Below are positions 23,630 to 32,853 of a stretch of DNA of 64,000 bases, piece by piece. The notes beneath the pieces are model-generated. The model ran no database searches. It saw nothing but the letters and a program-made list of their open reading frames with translations, and was not told the origin of the DNA. Numbering within the stretch: position 1 is the stretch's first letter; every line of letters starts with the position of its first letter. The position numbers and the translations under genes were made by a program. The DNA lies in the NCBI GenBank assembly GCA_021846985.1, contig JAJZVX010000001.1, positions 310,001 through 374,000 of the forward strand, read 5' to 3'. Origin of the DNA: Acidobacteriota bacterium. GTDB lineage: Bacteria; Acidobacteriota; Terriglobia; Terriglobales; Acidobacteriaceae.

Positions 23630-24802
23630 ATGGCGATGGGTCTTCCCAAACCCTGGCTGCGGAAGCGCCTGTTGCTGATCGCATGCCTGTTTTCGGTCTG
23701 CGCGACCGGGGGCTGCAAGCAAGGGCCCTGGACGCTGTGGGATGCTTACGCGGCGCGGTTCATCGACGTTCAGGGGCGGGTGATTGACCCGCAGGGAGAG
23801 GGCCGGACGACCTCGGAAGGGCAGGCATACGCGCTGTTTTTCGCGCTGGCCGATGACGATCGCGCCACTTTTGAACGGCTGCTGACCTGGACCCAGAACA
23901 ATCTTGCCGACGGCGACCTGAAGACGCATCTTCCCGCGTGGCTATGGGGGAAGAACAAGGACGGGGCATGGAAGACCATCGATCCTGATCCGGCGTCGGA
24001 TGCCGATGTGTGGATGGCGTATACGCTGGTGGAGGCCGGGCGGCTGTGGCGCCAGCCAGGCTACACGAGCGTGGGCCGCCGGATGATGGCGCAGATTGCC
24101 AAGACGGAGGTGGCGGACCTGCCGGGCTTTGGCTTGATGCTTCTTCCCGGGCCGACGGGTTTTGTGCATGACCGGACCTGGACGCTGAATCCGAGTTACC
24201 TGCCTGTCTTCATTTTCGAGCGGTTCGCGGCCATCGAACCGGCCGGCCCCTGGGGAAGCATCGCCGTGAACATTCCACGGCTGCTCAGGGAGAGCGCGCG
24301 TCACGGCTTTGCCATGGACTGGGTGGACTATGTTCCCGGTGACGGTTTCTATCCTTCGGCAAAGCAACCGGGAAGCGATGGGGGGCCGGCGATGGGCAGT
24401 TACGATGCCATCCGGGTGTATCTGTGGGCCGGGATGACGGATGGGGCAGGGCGACTGCAATCGGATTTGGTGAGCGCGGTACCAGGCATGGGAGCCTATC
24501 TTGCCAACCATGGTGCGCCTCCTGAAAAGGTCAGTGACCAGGGGATTCCTTTGGCGCAAGATGGACCGGTGGGATTTTCTGCCGCGGTGCTGCCCTATCT
24601 GCGGGTGTTTCCCGGGATGGAGCGGGCGAGCGCGCAGCAGGTGGTGCGGCTCAGCACGCAAAGGGATGCGACGACGGGATTGTATGGTAAGGATGTAGCA
24701 TATTACGATCAGAATCTTGTTTTGTTTGCCACCGGCTATCTGGATGGTAGATTTAGGTTTGGGCCAAGTGGAGAGCTGAAAGTGAAATGGGCGCGCCGAT
24801 GA
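23630..24802 (+). CDS. bcsZ: Endo-beta-1,4-glucanase BcsZ (GH8)
   Basis: 390 aa from ATG 23630 (SD GGGAGAG); ATG 23636 is nearly as likely, and the track's 5' extension lacks support. The N-terminal signal LLLIACLFSVCATGGCKQG ends in a lipobox-like Cys. GH8 features include GRTTSEGQAYALFFAL with the general-acid Glu, DADVWMAYTLVEAGRLW, and LNPSYLPVFIFERF. BcsZ trims cellulose in the periplasm and is needed for proper fibre export. It sits 235 bp after bcsAB and overlaps bcsC by 4 bp (ATGA). Confidence 0.92.
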   Translation: MAMGLPKPWLRKRLLLIACLFSVCATGGCKQGPWTLWDAYAARFIDVQGRVIDPQGEGRTTSEGQAYALFFALADDDRATFERLLTWTQNNLADGDLKTHLPAWLWGKNKDGAWKTIDPDPASDADVWMAYTLVEAGRLWRQPGYTSVGRRMMAQIAKTEVADLPGFGLMLLPGPTGFVHDRTWTLNPSYLPVFIFERFAAIEPAGPWGSIAVNIPRLLRESARHGFAMDWVDYVPGDGFYPSAKQPGSDGGPAMGSYDAIRVYLWAGMTDGAGRLQSDLVSAVPGMGAYLANHGAPPEKVSDQGIPLAQDGPVGFSAAVLPYLRVFPGMERASAQQVVRLSTQRDATTGLYGKDVAYYDQNLVLFATGYLDGRFRFGPSGELKVKWARR

Positions 24803-27800
24803 GGGATGTCCGTAGGGCCGGCAACCGCAAATGGGTGGTGGTAATCTGCCTGATTCTGGCTGCGCAGGCGGGCCTTGCCCAGCGAAAGGCCGGAACACTG
24901 ACAGCGACTCAGACGCGCACGATGCTGGTGGAAAAGGCCCGCGTACTGGAGGCGCGCGGCCGGCCGGATCTGGCGGTTCAGTTGTGGCAGCAGATTCTGT
25001 TATCGGATCCGAACAATGCGGAAGCGCTTGCCGGCGTGGCCAGGGATTACAAACTGACGGGCCTGGCAACAAGAGCGAATCAGGCTCTGGACCGGCTTCG
25101 CAAGGTGAATCCCAACGATCCGAATATTGCCCGGATCGAGGCGCTGGCCAGTACCAGGGTGGAGAGCGACCAGTTGCGCGCAGCCGGTCAACTGGCTGGA
25201 CAGGGCAAGACCGAAGAGGCGATGAAGATCTACCGCCAGCTCTACGGCGACCATCCGCCCGACGGCGATATTGCGCTGGCCTACTACGAGACCCTGTATG
25301 GAACGCCGACAGGGAAGGAGGAGGCCATCGCCGCCATGCGCGCGCTGTCCGCGCGCAATCCTGGAGATACGCGGTACGCCATTGCGCTGGGCCGGATGCT
25401 GACGTATGGAGCCCGGACGCGTCCGGAAGGCATTCGCATTCTCAAGCAATACCCCCAGGATCCGGCGGCGGAGGATGCCTTGCGGCAGGCGCTGGTGTGG
25501 GACGCGGCCAATCCCTCGGCGACCAACGAACTGCGGCAGTACACGGTGAAACACCCGCACGATGCAGAGATGGCCAGGCTGCTGCGGCAGGACGAGTACA
25601 AGCTGGCGCAAATGAACTCCGGCATTGCCCGGACGCCGGCCGAGCGGGCCGCGTTTGCCGCATTGAACGCGCACCGGCTGGACGAAGCGCAGGATCGGTT
25701 CAACGATCTGCTGAGAGAAGAACCGAACAATGGGCGCGTGGAAGCTGGAGTGGGCTTTCTGCGCATGCAGCAGGGGAATTTCGGCGCGGCCATCAGCTAC
25801 CTGACGCAGGCAGAGCAGGATGGCTATAAAGCCCGGGTGGTGGAAAACGCGCTGGCCACGTCGCGATTCTGGTACACGATGAGCGAGGCCTCGCAGGCCT
25901 TTGACGACAATCAACTGGAGGTGGCGGCGGAGAGATATCAAGAGGCGCTGGCGATGCGTCCGCGATCGCCGGAGGCCATGAATGGGATGGCTGGTCTGCT
26001 GATCAAAGAGGAGCAGTACGGGCAGGCGGCGGCGTATTATGCGCAACTGGTGCAGATGCAGCCGCGCTCGGAAGATGCATGGCGGGGATTGTTTCTGTCT
26101 TATGCGCGCGATGGGCAGAACCAGAAGGCGCTTTCCGTCGCGGCGCGTTTCCCGGCCCCCGTGCGCGCTACTCTGGTGAAGGACCCCGAGTATCTGCGTA
26201 CGCTGGCCACCATCTATCAGGCGGAGAACCGGCCCGCCGAGGCGGCGCGCGTACTGGCGCAGGCGCTGCAACTGCCGTTCCCGGCAAACGGGGAGACACT
26301 GAAGACGGGAACGCGCCTGCAATACGCAGGCCTCCTGATGGAGGCGCATCGCTACGATCAGGCGGCGGCGCTCTATACCGATGTTCTGAACGACGATGCG
26401 GGCAGCCTGCCGGCCTGGATGGGGCTGGTGAGCGCGCATCATCAGTTGGGGCAGGACAACGAGGCGATTGCCGAGGTGCAGCGGATGCCGCCGGCTACCT
26501 ACGAAGCCGCGCTGGCCGATCCGGGATTTCTTACCATGCTGGGCTCGATGTATGCCCAAGCGAATCAATACGAGGTGGCACAGGGGTTTCTGGAGCGCTC
26601 AGCAAAGCTGCAGACGGCCGCCGGCGGGCAGCCGAGCGTGGCGCTTCAGTTGCAATTGGCGGCAATCTATCTGCAGCGCAACAACACGGCGCGGGCGTAT
26701 CAGGCGTACCGGCAGGTGCTGGAATCGCACCCGGAGAGCGCCGATGCGTGGCAGGGCCTGATCACGACGCTGCAGGAGACGAACCGCAACACCGAGGCGC
26801 TGGGCGAGATTGCCCAGATTCCGGCTCCGGTACGGAGACAACTGGAGCAAAATATCAATTTCTTGCAGACGGAGGCCAGTCTCTATGCGGCAACGGGCGA
26901 CAATGCCCACGCCGTGGAATATATGAATCGCGTACGCGCGTACTACGCGGCCGAGAAGATGCAGCCTCCGGCCCCGGTTGCGATTCAGGATGCATGGCTC
27001 TTGTTCAATACGGGCAACGACCGGGCGCTCTATCCCGCATTGATGCATTTGGGCGGACGGCAAGACCTGACAGCGGCGCAGCGAGAGACGGTGCAGAACC
27101 TATGGGCGAACTGGAGCGTGCGCCGGGCGGCGGCAGCGCTGGACAACGGCAATGCGGCGCGGGCCGTGGATATTCTGGACGCGGCCTCCCAGGCGTTTCC
27201 TGACAATATGACAGTGCGCAAGGCGGTGGCCGGAGGCTATGCGCGCGTGGGCCGGGCCAAAGAGGCGTTGGCGCTGTTCAAGACGGTTCCGATGCAGGAC
27301 GCGACGGCGGGCGATTTTCAGGGCGCCGTGGGAGCCGCGCTGGCGGCCAACGACAAGGCGCAGGCGGAGGTCTGGCTGCGGCAGGCGCTGGAGCGCTACC
27401 CGCACGACCCGGGCATTCTGGCCACAGCGGCGCGCTTCGAGCAGGCGCGTGGAGACAATCAACGGGCCGCGGAGTACTGGCGCGCCTCGCTGGGGTCCAT
27501 GCCGCAGACATCGCCGGCCGACCGGCTGGCGCACACGCTGGACTACCCAGACCAGGATACAAAGGCGCACCGCGCCATGACTGCGGCCGATCTCCAACGC
27601 CTGCTGGATCCGAACTATGAGCCTTTTCCCAAGACGACCAAGCTGCCGCCGCTGCCAGCCTACGGTCCAGACCCATATAATCCCGGCGCGCCGGTCGTAT
27701 TAGCTCCGCGGCAGACCACGCAGCAGGCCTATCCGGCGCAGGCGCAGAGGCAAACAGAGCAGACGCCGAGCTACTGGGCGGCTCCGCAGACAGCGGCGGC

Positions 27801-30800
27801 ATCGGGAACGGCGATGGGGAGTGCGGAGCCGTTCGCGGCTGTGCCTTCCGGATTCACCGGACCGGCGGGAACGGCGAGTCTGGCACAGGAAACGCAGAGC
27901 GCGCCGCCCGAGACAAGCCCTGGGCCGCCGTCCAGACGTGCGAAGCGGTCAGCCAAGAGCGGATATGAAGGAGTGATGCACTATCCGGCAGGGAGGACGG
28001 TGGAGGAAGATGCCGCGCCGTCCGGAGGGGCGTCGAGTTTGTCGCAGGCTTTGGCTCCGGGGCAGGCGAGCGCGCCGCCAGCGCAGAATCCTCTGCCGGT
28101 GGTCCATACTCTGGCCGCGGAGGCGTGGAAGGGGCTGATCAACTCGCTGATCGCCAATCACCACATCGACGAGGCTTCCCGGGAAGTGGCCAAGATTCCG
28201 CCCGGCGTGCGGCAGCAACTGGATGGCGACGTGGAGTTCATGCAGACCATGGCCAACCTGGACGTTGCCAAGGGCGATATTCCCCATGCGACGGAATACC
28301 TGAACCGGGTGGAGAACTACTACATGCTGCGGCGCATGACGCCTCCGCCGGCGGTCGACGTGCAGAATGCGTGGCTGCTTTTGAATACGGGCAACGATCA
28401 GGAACTGTATCCGGCGCTTCGCAGCCTGGACGCGCGGCGGGATTTGACCGCAGCGGAACGGCAGCAGGTTCAGAGCCTATGGGCCACATGGAGCGTGCGG
28501 CGCGCCGCGGCGGAGATGAACGCGGGCAACGTCCAGCAGGGGATGAACATACTGACTGCGGCGTCGCGCAGCTACCCGAACGATTTGAATGTGCGGCGCG
28601 CGCTGGCGGGAGCGTACGCCAAGGCCGGCCGCGCCGCCGACGCGCTGGCGATGTTCAAAGCGGTTTCGATGGAGAATGCCAGCGCCGGCGACTACGCGGC
28701 GGCGGTGGGGGCCGCGATGGCGGCCCACGACACGGGACAGGCGGAGAGCTGGCTGCGCACCGCGATGAGCCGGTATCCGGGCGATCCCTCGATCCTGACT
28801 TTGGCGGCGCGCTACGAACAGGCGCGCGGCGACTCGCAGCGCGCAAGCGAATACTGGCGCGCTGCGCTGGCGGCCATGCCGCCCGGCTCGACAGGGCAGG
28901 ATCTGGCTCAGGTGGGGGTGTACCCACCGCAGAGCGCGAGCGCGCAGCGTTCATCGGCGCCGGCGAATCTGAAGGAGATGCTCGATCCGGCCCGCCAGGC
29001 GGCGAGAACGGCGCCGTCCCCGGCGGCATTGCCGTCGTATCACACCAGCTTGCCGCCGGTGTTCAATCCCACCGAGCCGGCAGAAGCGACGCCGGAGCCG
29101 CAGACTACCTCCGCGCCAGGACCGTGGAGTCTGGATCACTCCACGGCATTGCCGACGCCGGCAATGCCCGTTCCGAACCAATCGCCTGTTCCGGCGCCGC
29201 AGCCGGCCCTGCCTCAGCCGACCAACAGTCCGGGCGGCGTGCCCATCTACACCTCGCCCATGGGTGCGGGAGGAACGCCGCCGAGCCAGCCGGTGTTTGT
29301 TCAGCAGAGCGCCACGCAGGAGGCGGAGATTCAGCCGGCCACGAGCCTGGGCGGAGTGAACAACGGCAGAGAGACGGCGCTGCCGGGCAGCGGCAGATGG
29401 CAACTGCAAACGGGCATTGGCGGCGGGAGCGGGGCCGGCGCAACTTCCGGGATGCGGATTACCGCCGAGCCCGTAGATTCCCCGGCGGCGCAGGCTTTGA
29501 CCTTGTTTGCCGACCAGACGGACAGCCAACTGACGCAGGGATGGACGCCGAGCATCCATGCCTTGGCAAATTCCGCAGTGCCCATGCCGGCGGCTACCCC
29601 CGGTTCCGGAGTGCCGGCCGCGGGCGAGACGCGGTACGAGATGGCGCAGTACACGCCATCGGCGCAGGAAGCAGCGACGGGCGCCTTCTCCGCTCCGCAA
29701 CAGACAGCCCCGCAGACGGCTCCCGCCCTGCCCGTAACGCCGCCGCAGCGGCGGAGCAGCCGGCGGAGCAGGCGGGTGAGAAGGGCCACGCTGCCGCCCG
29801 CGTCCGCGCCGATTCTGAACAATGCGCCGATGGCGCCGAATCCGGAAGAGATTCAGACACCAGAAGTTCCCGCCGCCACGCCGCCGGCCGGCAGCGAGGG
29901 TCTGAGCGACCAGGAACTGGAGCAGCGGGATTTGCCCCCGCTGCGCGGACCCTGGGTTCGCATTCAGCGCCAGCAGCGAGCGCTAAGCCCGCGCGACGAA
30001 GCGGAGATGCAACTGCGGTCCATCGAGAGCGGATACAGCGGCTGGCTGGGCGGCACGGGGCTGATCAACTATCGCTCCGGCAACCTTGGCTACGATCATT
30101 TGTCGGCCCTCGAGGCGCCCTTTGAGGCGTCGATGCCGCTGGGATACAACGCGCGCCTCACCATCGTGGCCAAGCCGGTGTTTCTGGATTCCGGACAAGC
30201 CACAGGCAACGCGGTGATGCAGGTGACAACCCTGGGCCAGACAACACTCACCCAGATTCCGGAGCCGCTGGGCACCTTGCTGACCACGGATACCACGCCG
30301 CCGCCGCAACAGAACGCGGCAGGCATTGGCGGCGAGATCCAACTGGCATTTCCGCATCTGGCCATCGCCGGCGGTTACACGCCGGCGGGTTTCCTGGTTT
30401 CCACATTTACCGCGCGAGGGATGTGGCAGCCGGGCAATGGGCCTCTGACCTTCACATTTGTCCGCGACTCGGTGATCGACTCGCAGCTATCCTATGGCGG
30501 ATTGCGCGATCCCGGCACGGCTTCTTTGAGTTTCCCGGGGAACATCTGGGGCGGGGCGGTGGCCAACCAGTTCGAGGCGCAGTATGGGCGCGGCGATGCG
30601 CAGTCCGGTTTCTATTTTTCGGCCGGAGGCCAGTACATAACGGGGTACAACATTGAGAACAATACGCGCGTGGATGGGAACGGCGGGGCCTATTGGCGGG
30701 CGTTGACGCTGCCCGAATACGGCAACCTGAGCCTGGGCGTGAATTTTTTTGCCATGCATTACGCCAACAACGAGAACGCCTTCACCTACGGGATGGGCGG

Positions 30801-31218
30801 GTACTTCAGTCCGCAGGCCTACTTCCTGGCCAACGTGCCGGTGACCTGGGTGGGACATGCGGGAACGCGCTGGCACTATAACATTATGGGCAGCCTGGGA
30901 GTGCAGGCCTTCCAGCAGCAACTATCCGCACTTTTCCCGCTGATTCAACAGAAGGCCCTGGAGGTGGCGTCAGGCAATCTGGCGCTTCCCGCCATGACCA
31001 GCGTTGGTCCCAACTATGACTTGCGGACAAATGTGGCTTACCAGATCGGTCCGCACTGGTTTGCCGGGGGATTCCTGTCCGCCAACAACTCCAGGGACTA
31101 CTCGGCCGCATCGGCTGGCTTCTTTGTCCGCTACCTATTCCGCGCCCAGCCCTCCACAGTGGCCGGTCCAACGGGGCTCTTCCCCGTCGAGGGCCTGCGT
31201 CCATTCACCGTTCCATAG
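24799..31218 (+). CDS. bcsC: Cellulose export outer-membrane protein BcsC, very large
   Basis: 2139 aa from ATG 24799 (ATGA overlap with bcsZ). E. coli BcsC is roughly 1150 aa, so this is almost twice the size. It has a signal peptide (WVVVICLILAAQAGLAQ) and then about 900 residues of TPR repeats. A Pro/Gln/Ala linker (~930-1105), a second TPR block (~1109-1375) copying the block at ~650-910, and a ~350-residue Pro/Ala/Thr-rich linker follow. The C-terminal BCSC_C outer-membrane barrel starts near GPWVRIQRQQRALSPRDEAEMQLRSIESGYSGWLGG. TPRs scaffold periplasmic partners and the barrel is the glucan exit. Last gene of the operon, followed by a terminator. Confidence 0.93.
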   Translation: MRDVRRAGNRKWVVVICLILAAQAGLAQRKAGTLTATQTRTMLVEKARVLEARGRPDLAVQLWQQILLSDPNNAEALAGVARDYKLTGLATRANQALDRLRKVNPNDPNIARIEALASTRVESDQLRAAGQLAGQGKTEEAMKIYRQLYGDHPPDGDIALAYYETLYGTPTGKEEAIAAMRALSARNPGDTRYAIALGRMLTYGARTRPEGIRILKQYPQDPAAEDALRQALVWDAANPSATNELRQYTVKHPHDAEMARLLRQDEYKLAQMNSGIARTPAERAAFAALNAHRLDEAQDRFNDLLREEPNNGRVEAGVGFLRMQQGNFGAAISYLTQAEQDGYKARVVENALATSRFWYTMSEASQAFDDNQLEVAAERYQEALAMRPRSPEAMNGMAGLLIKEEQYGQAAAYYAQLVQMQPRSEDAWRGLFLSYARDGQNQKALSVAARFPAPVRATLVKDPEYLRTLATIYQAENRPAEAARVLAQALQLPFPANGETLKTGTRLQYAGLLMEAHRYDQAAALYTDVLNDDAGSLPAWMGLVSAHHQLGQDNEAIAEVQRMPPATYEAALADPGFLTMLGSMYAQANQYEVAQGFLERSAKLQTAAGGQPSVALQLQLAAIYLQRNNTARAYQAYRQVLESHPESADAWQGLITTLQETNRNTEALGEIAQIPAPVRRQLEQNINFLQTEASLYAATGDNAHAVEYMNRVRAYYAAEKMQPPAPVAIQDAWLLFNTGNDRALYPALMHLGGRQDLTAAQRETVQNLWANWSVRRAAAALDNGNAARAVDILDAASQAFPDNMTVRKAVAGGYARVGRAKEALALFKTVPMQDATAGDFQGAVGAALAANDKAQAEVWLRQALERYPHDPGILATAARFEQARGDNQRAAEYWRASLGSMPQTSPADRLAHTLDYPDQDTKAHRAMTAADLQRLLDPNYEPFPKTTKLPPLPAYGPDPYNPGAPVVLAPRQTTQQAYPAQAQRQTEQTPSYWAAPQTAAASGTAMGSAEPFAAVPSGFTGPAGTASLAQETQSAPPETSPGPPSRRAKRSAKSGYEGVMHYPAGRTVEEDAAPSGGASSLSQALAPGQASAPPAQNPLPVVHTLAAEAWKGLINSLIANHHIDEASREVAKIPPGVRQQLDGDVEFMQTMANLDVAKGDIPHATEYLNRVENYYMLRRMTPPPAVDVQNAWLLLNTGNDQELYPALRSLDARRDLTAAERQQVQSLWATWSVRRAAAEMNAGNVQQGMNILTAASRSYPNDLNVRRALAGAYAKAGRAADALAMFKAVSMENASAGDYAAAVGAAMAAHDTGQAESWLRTAMSRYPGDPSILTLAARYEQARGDSQRASEYWRAALAAMPPGSTGQDLAQVGVYPPQSASAQRSSAPANLKEMLDPARQAARTAPSPAALPSYHTSLPPVFNPTEPAEATPEPQTTSAPGPWSLDHSTALPTPAMPVPNQSPVPAPQPALPQPTNSPGGVPIYTSPMGAGGTPPSQPVFVQQSATQEAEIQPATSLGGVNNGRETALPGSGRWQLQTGIGGGSGAGATSGMRITAEPVDSPAAQALTLFADQTDSQLTQGWTPSIHALANSAVPMPAATPGSGVPAAGETRYEMAQYTPSAQEAATGAFSAPQQTAPQTAPALPVTPPQRRSSRRSRRVRRATLPPASAPILNNAPMAPNPEEIQTPEVPAATPPAGSEGLSDQELEQRDLPPLRGPWVRIQRQQRALSPRDEAEMQLRSIESGYSGWLGGTGLINYRSGNLGYDHLSALEAPFEASMPLGYNARLTIVAKPVFLDSGQATGNAVMQVTTLGQTTLTQIPEPLGTLLTTDTTPPPQQNAAGIGGEIQLAFPHLAIAGGYTPAGFLVSTFTARGMWQPGNGPLTFTFVRDSVIDSQLSYGGLRDPGTASLSFPGNIWGGAVANQFEAQYGRGDAQSGFYFSAGGQYITGYNIENNTRVDGNGGAYWRALTLPEYGNLSLGVNFFAMHYANNENAFTYGMGGYFSPQAYFLANVPVTWVGHAGTRWHYNIMGSLGVQAFQQQLSALFPLIQQKALEVASGNLALPAMTSVGPNYDLRTNVAYQIGPHWFAGGFLSANNSRDYSAASAGFFVRYLFRAQPSTVAGPTGLFPVEGLRPFTVP

Positions 31219-31239
31219 GAATTTTTGCAGAGGGGCAGA

Positions 31240-31268
31240 AGGAGGGGGATGCGTCCTCCTCTTTTTTT
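31240..31268 (+). terminator. Rho-independent terminator after bcsC
   Basis: AGGAGG (31240-31245), a 9-nt loop, CCTCCT (31255-31260), then C and seven T. It lies 21 bp after the bcsC stop in the right orientation. Confidence 0.8.
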
Positions 31269-31335
31269 GTCTGCAAATGCAGACAGGTAGAGGGGTTTCG
31301 ACAGCAGTCGCCGCACCATTCTTCAACTGGTCGCC

Positions 31336-31695
31336 ATGGGCCGGGTTACGGCTGCGGAGGCGGAGCGTCTGCTGATCGCCTGCGACGACGGGATGACGGC
31401 GCTCGGGGCGACTCTGGCTTGCGGCGCCGTTCTCGCTGGCATGAAAGGCGCGACCACCGTGAACGTGCGCGTGCCCATGCAGTTGCTGCGCGCCGGCGTG
31501 CGCCTGGCCAGCCTGATCCCGGCCCAGGCTCACGGCCACCTCGACGAGGCGCTCAGCCGCCACGGCGTGCCCCTGACGCTCTCGCAGATCAAGCCGGAGA
31601 ATCTCGAGGAACTGATCGACCATCTGGAAGACCTGACGGTAGACGTGGACGGCAAGGAGGGAAATGCGACCAAGGTGCGGGTGTTCTGTGAGTGA
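31336..31695 (+). CDS. Small hypothetical protein with SHOCT-like N-terminus
   Basis: 119 aa from ATG 31336. MGRVTAAEAERLLIA looks like the second half of the short ILxLVxEGKITxEEAxxLL motif found in SHOCT-like/YvlB-type proteins. The first half (TILQLVA) is encoded in frame directly upstream (from ~31315) but has no ATG/GTG/TTG before the in-frame TAG at 31288. The rest is predicted alpha/beta with LAGMKGATTVNVRVPMQLLRAGVRLASLIP. There is no clear SD. It is convergent with the KdpD-like gene. Function unknown; the true start is uncertain and the 5' end may be decayed. Confidence 0.6.
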   Translation: MGRVTAAEAERLLIACDDGMTALGATLACGAVLAGMKGATTVNVRVPMQLLRAGVRLASLIPAQAHGHLDEALSRHGVPLTLSQIKPENLEELIDHLEDLTVDVDGKEGNATKVRVFCE

Positions 31696-31722
31696 AGGCA
31701 GCGGCGCGGCGAAAGCGGAGGC

Positions 31723-32850
31723 TCAAAACTTCCGCAGCGGTTTCTGCATGGGCACGATCTGCACGGTCACGTCGTGGATTTCAGAGAGGAAGCGATTGAC
31801 CACCGAGCCGTGCAAGAGCACATCCCAGCGCGAACGGGCGGATTGTCCGAAGACGACGTGGGAGATGCTTTCCTGTTGGGCGAAGCGGATGAGGGCATCG
31901 GAGACATTGCGTTCGTTGAGCATGACGACCTTGGCGCCGAGGTCGCGGGCCATACGCACGTAGTCTTCGAGGCGGTGATAGGCTTCGGGGTCGCCGTGGT
32001 CTTTATCGTCGTCAGCCTGGCGCACATAAACCGCGTACCAGTTGGTAGCTAGACGGCCTGCGATCCGGGCGCCGACACGCAGCAGGCGTTCGGTTCCGGG
32101 GCGCGAGCTGAGGCAGACCATGACTTTTTCGGGGATGGGCGCCTGTTCGAGTCCCTGGGTGCGGCGGTATTCGGCGGCGCGGTTGCCAACCTGTTCTGCC
32201 GTGGTGCGCAGGGCGAGCTCGCGGAGCATGTTGAGGTTGCCCTTGCGGAAGAAGTTGGCCAGCGACTGCTCGATTTTTTCCTGGGCGTAGATTTTGCCCT
32301 GGCGCAGGCGGGTGCGCAATTCGTCGATGGGGATGTCGATGTTGAGGACTTCGTCGGCCCGTTTGAAGAAGCTGTCGGGGACGGTTTCGCGGATGACGGT
32401 GTTGGCGGAGCGAGCGACGGCGTCATTCAGCGTTTCGAGATGCTGAATATTGACCGCCGTCATGACGTTAATGCCCGCGTCGAGGATCTCCAGAACATCT
32501 TCGTAGCGCTTATGGTTTCTGCAACCGGGAACATTGGTATGGGCTAGTTCGTCGACGATGACGGTATGAGGATGGCGGGCGAGGATGGCGTCGAGGTCCA
32601 TCTCCTTGAGGGTGACTCCCTTGTAGGGGATGAGGCGCAGGGGAATGACCTCGAGGTCACGGATGCGAGCTTCGGTCTCCTTTCGGCCATGCGGCTCGAC
32701 CAGGCCGATGGCGACGTCGATTCCCATCTGGTGCTTCATGAGATAGGCGTCGTTGAGCATGTGGTAGGTTTTGCCGACGCCGGGCGCCGCGCCGATATAG
32801 ATGCGGAGTTTGGCCTGCTGCGGCTTTTTCTCGATCTTGATCTCAGGCAT
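31723..32850 (-). CDS. kdpD: Stand-alone KdpD N-terminal sensor domain plus Usp domain
   Basis: 375 aa. KdpD N-domain: LRIYIGAAPGVGKTYHMLNDA (Walker A), GLVEPHGRKETE, VIVDELAHTNVPGCRNHKRYEDVLEIL (Walker B region). A universal-stress-protein domain follows (VMVCLSSRPGTERLLRVGARIAGRL...ISHVVFGQSARSRWD). Full KdpD (~890 aa) continues with four membrane helices and a histidine kinase; here the protein ends after Usp. The kinase-like part is a separate gene 3 bp upstream. In KdpD this cytosolic part senses K+ and c-di-AMP-related signals. No kdpFABC or kdpE is in the window. Confidence 0.9.
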   Translation of the reverse strand: MPEIKIEKKPQQAKLRIYIGAAPGVGKTYHMLNDAYLMKHQMGIDVAIGLVEPHGRKETEARIRDLEVIPLRLIPYKGVTLKEMDLDAILARHPHTVIVDELAHTNVPGCRNHKRYEDVLEILDAGINVMTAVNIQHLETLNDAVARSANTVIRETVPDSFFKRADEVLNIDIPIDELRTRLRQGKIYAQEKIEQSLANFFRKGNLNMLRELALRTTAEQVGNRAAEYRRTQGLEQAPIPEKVMVCLSSRPGTERLLRVGARIAGRLATNWYAVYVRQADDDKDHGDPEAYHRLEDYVRMARDLGAKVVMLNERNVSDALIRFAQQESISHVVFGQSARSRWDVLLHGSVVNRFLSEIHDVTVQIVPMQKPLRKF

Positions 32851-32853
32851 GGA

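Noticed and set aside
28125-30125. 666-aa plus-strand ORF inside bcsC
   Set aside because: A second reading frame of the bcsC linker and TPR region; the bcsC frame has clear TPR and barrel motifs throughout.
31336-31695. Reading the small gene as part of the bcs operon
   Set aside because: A T-tailed hairpin at 31240-31268 separates it from bcsC.
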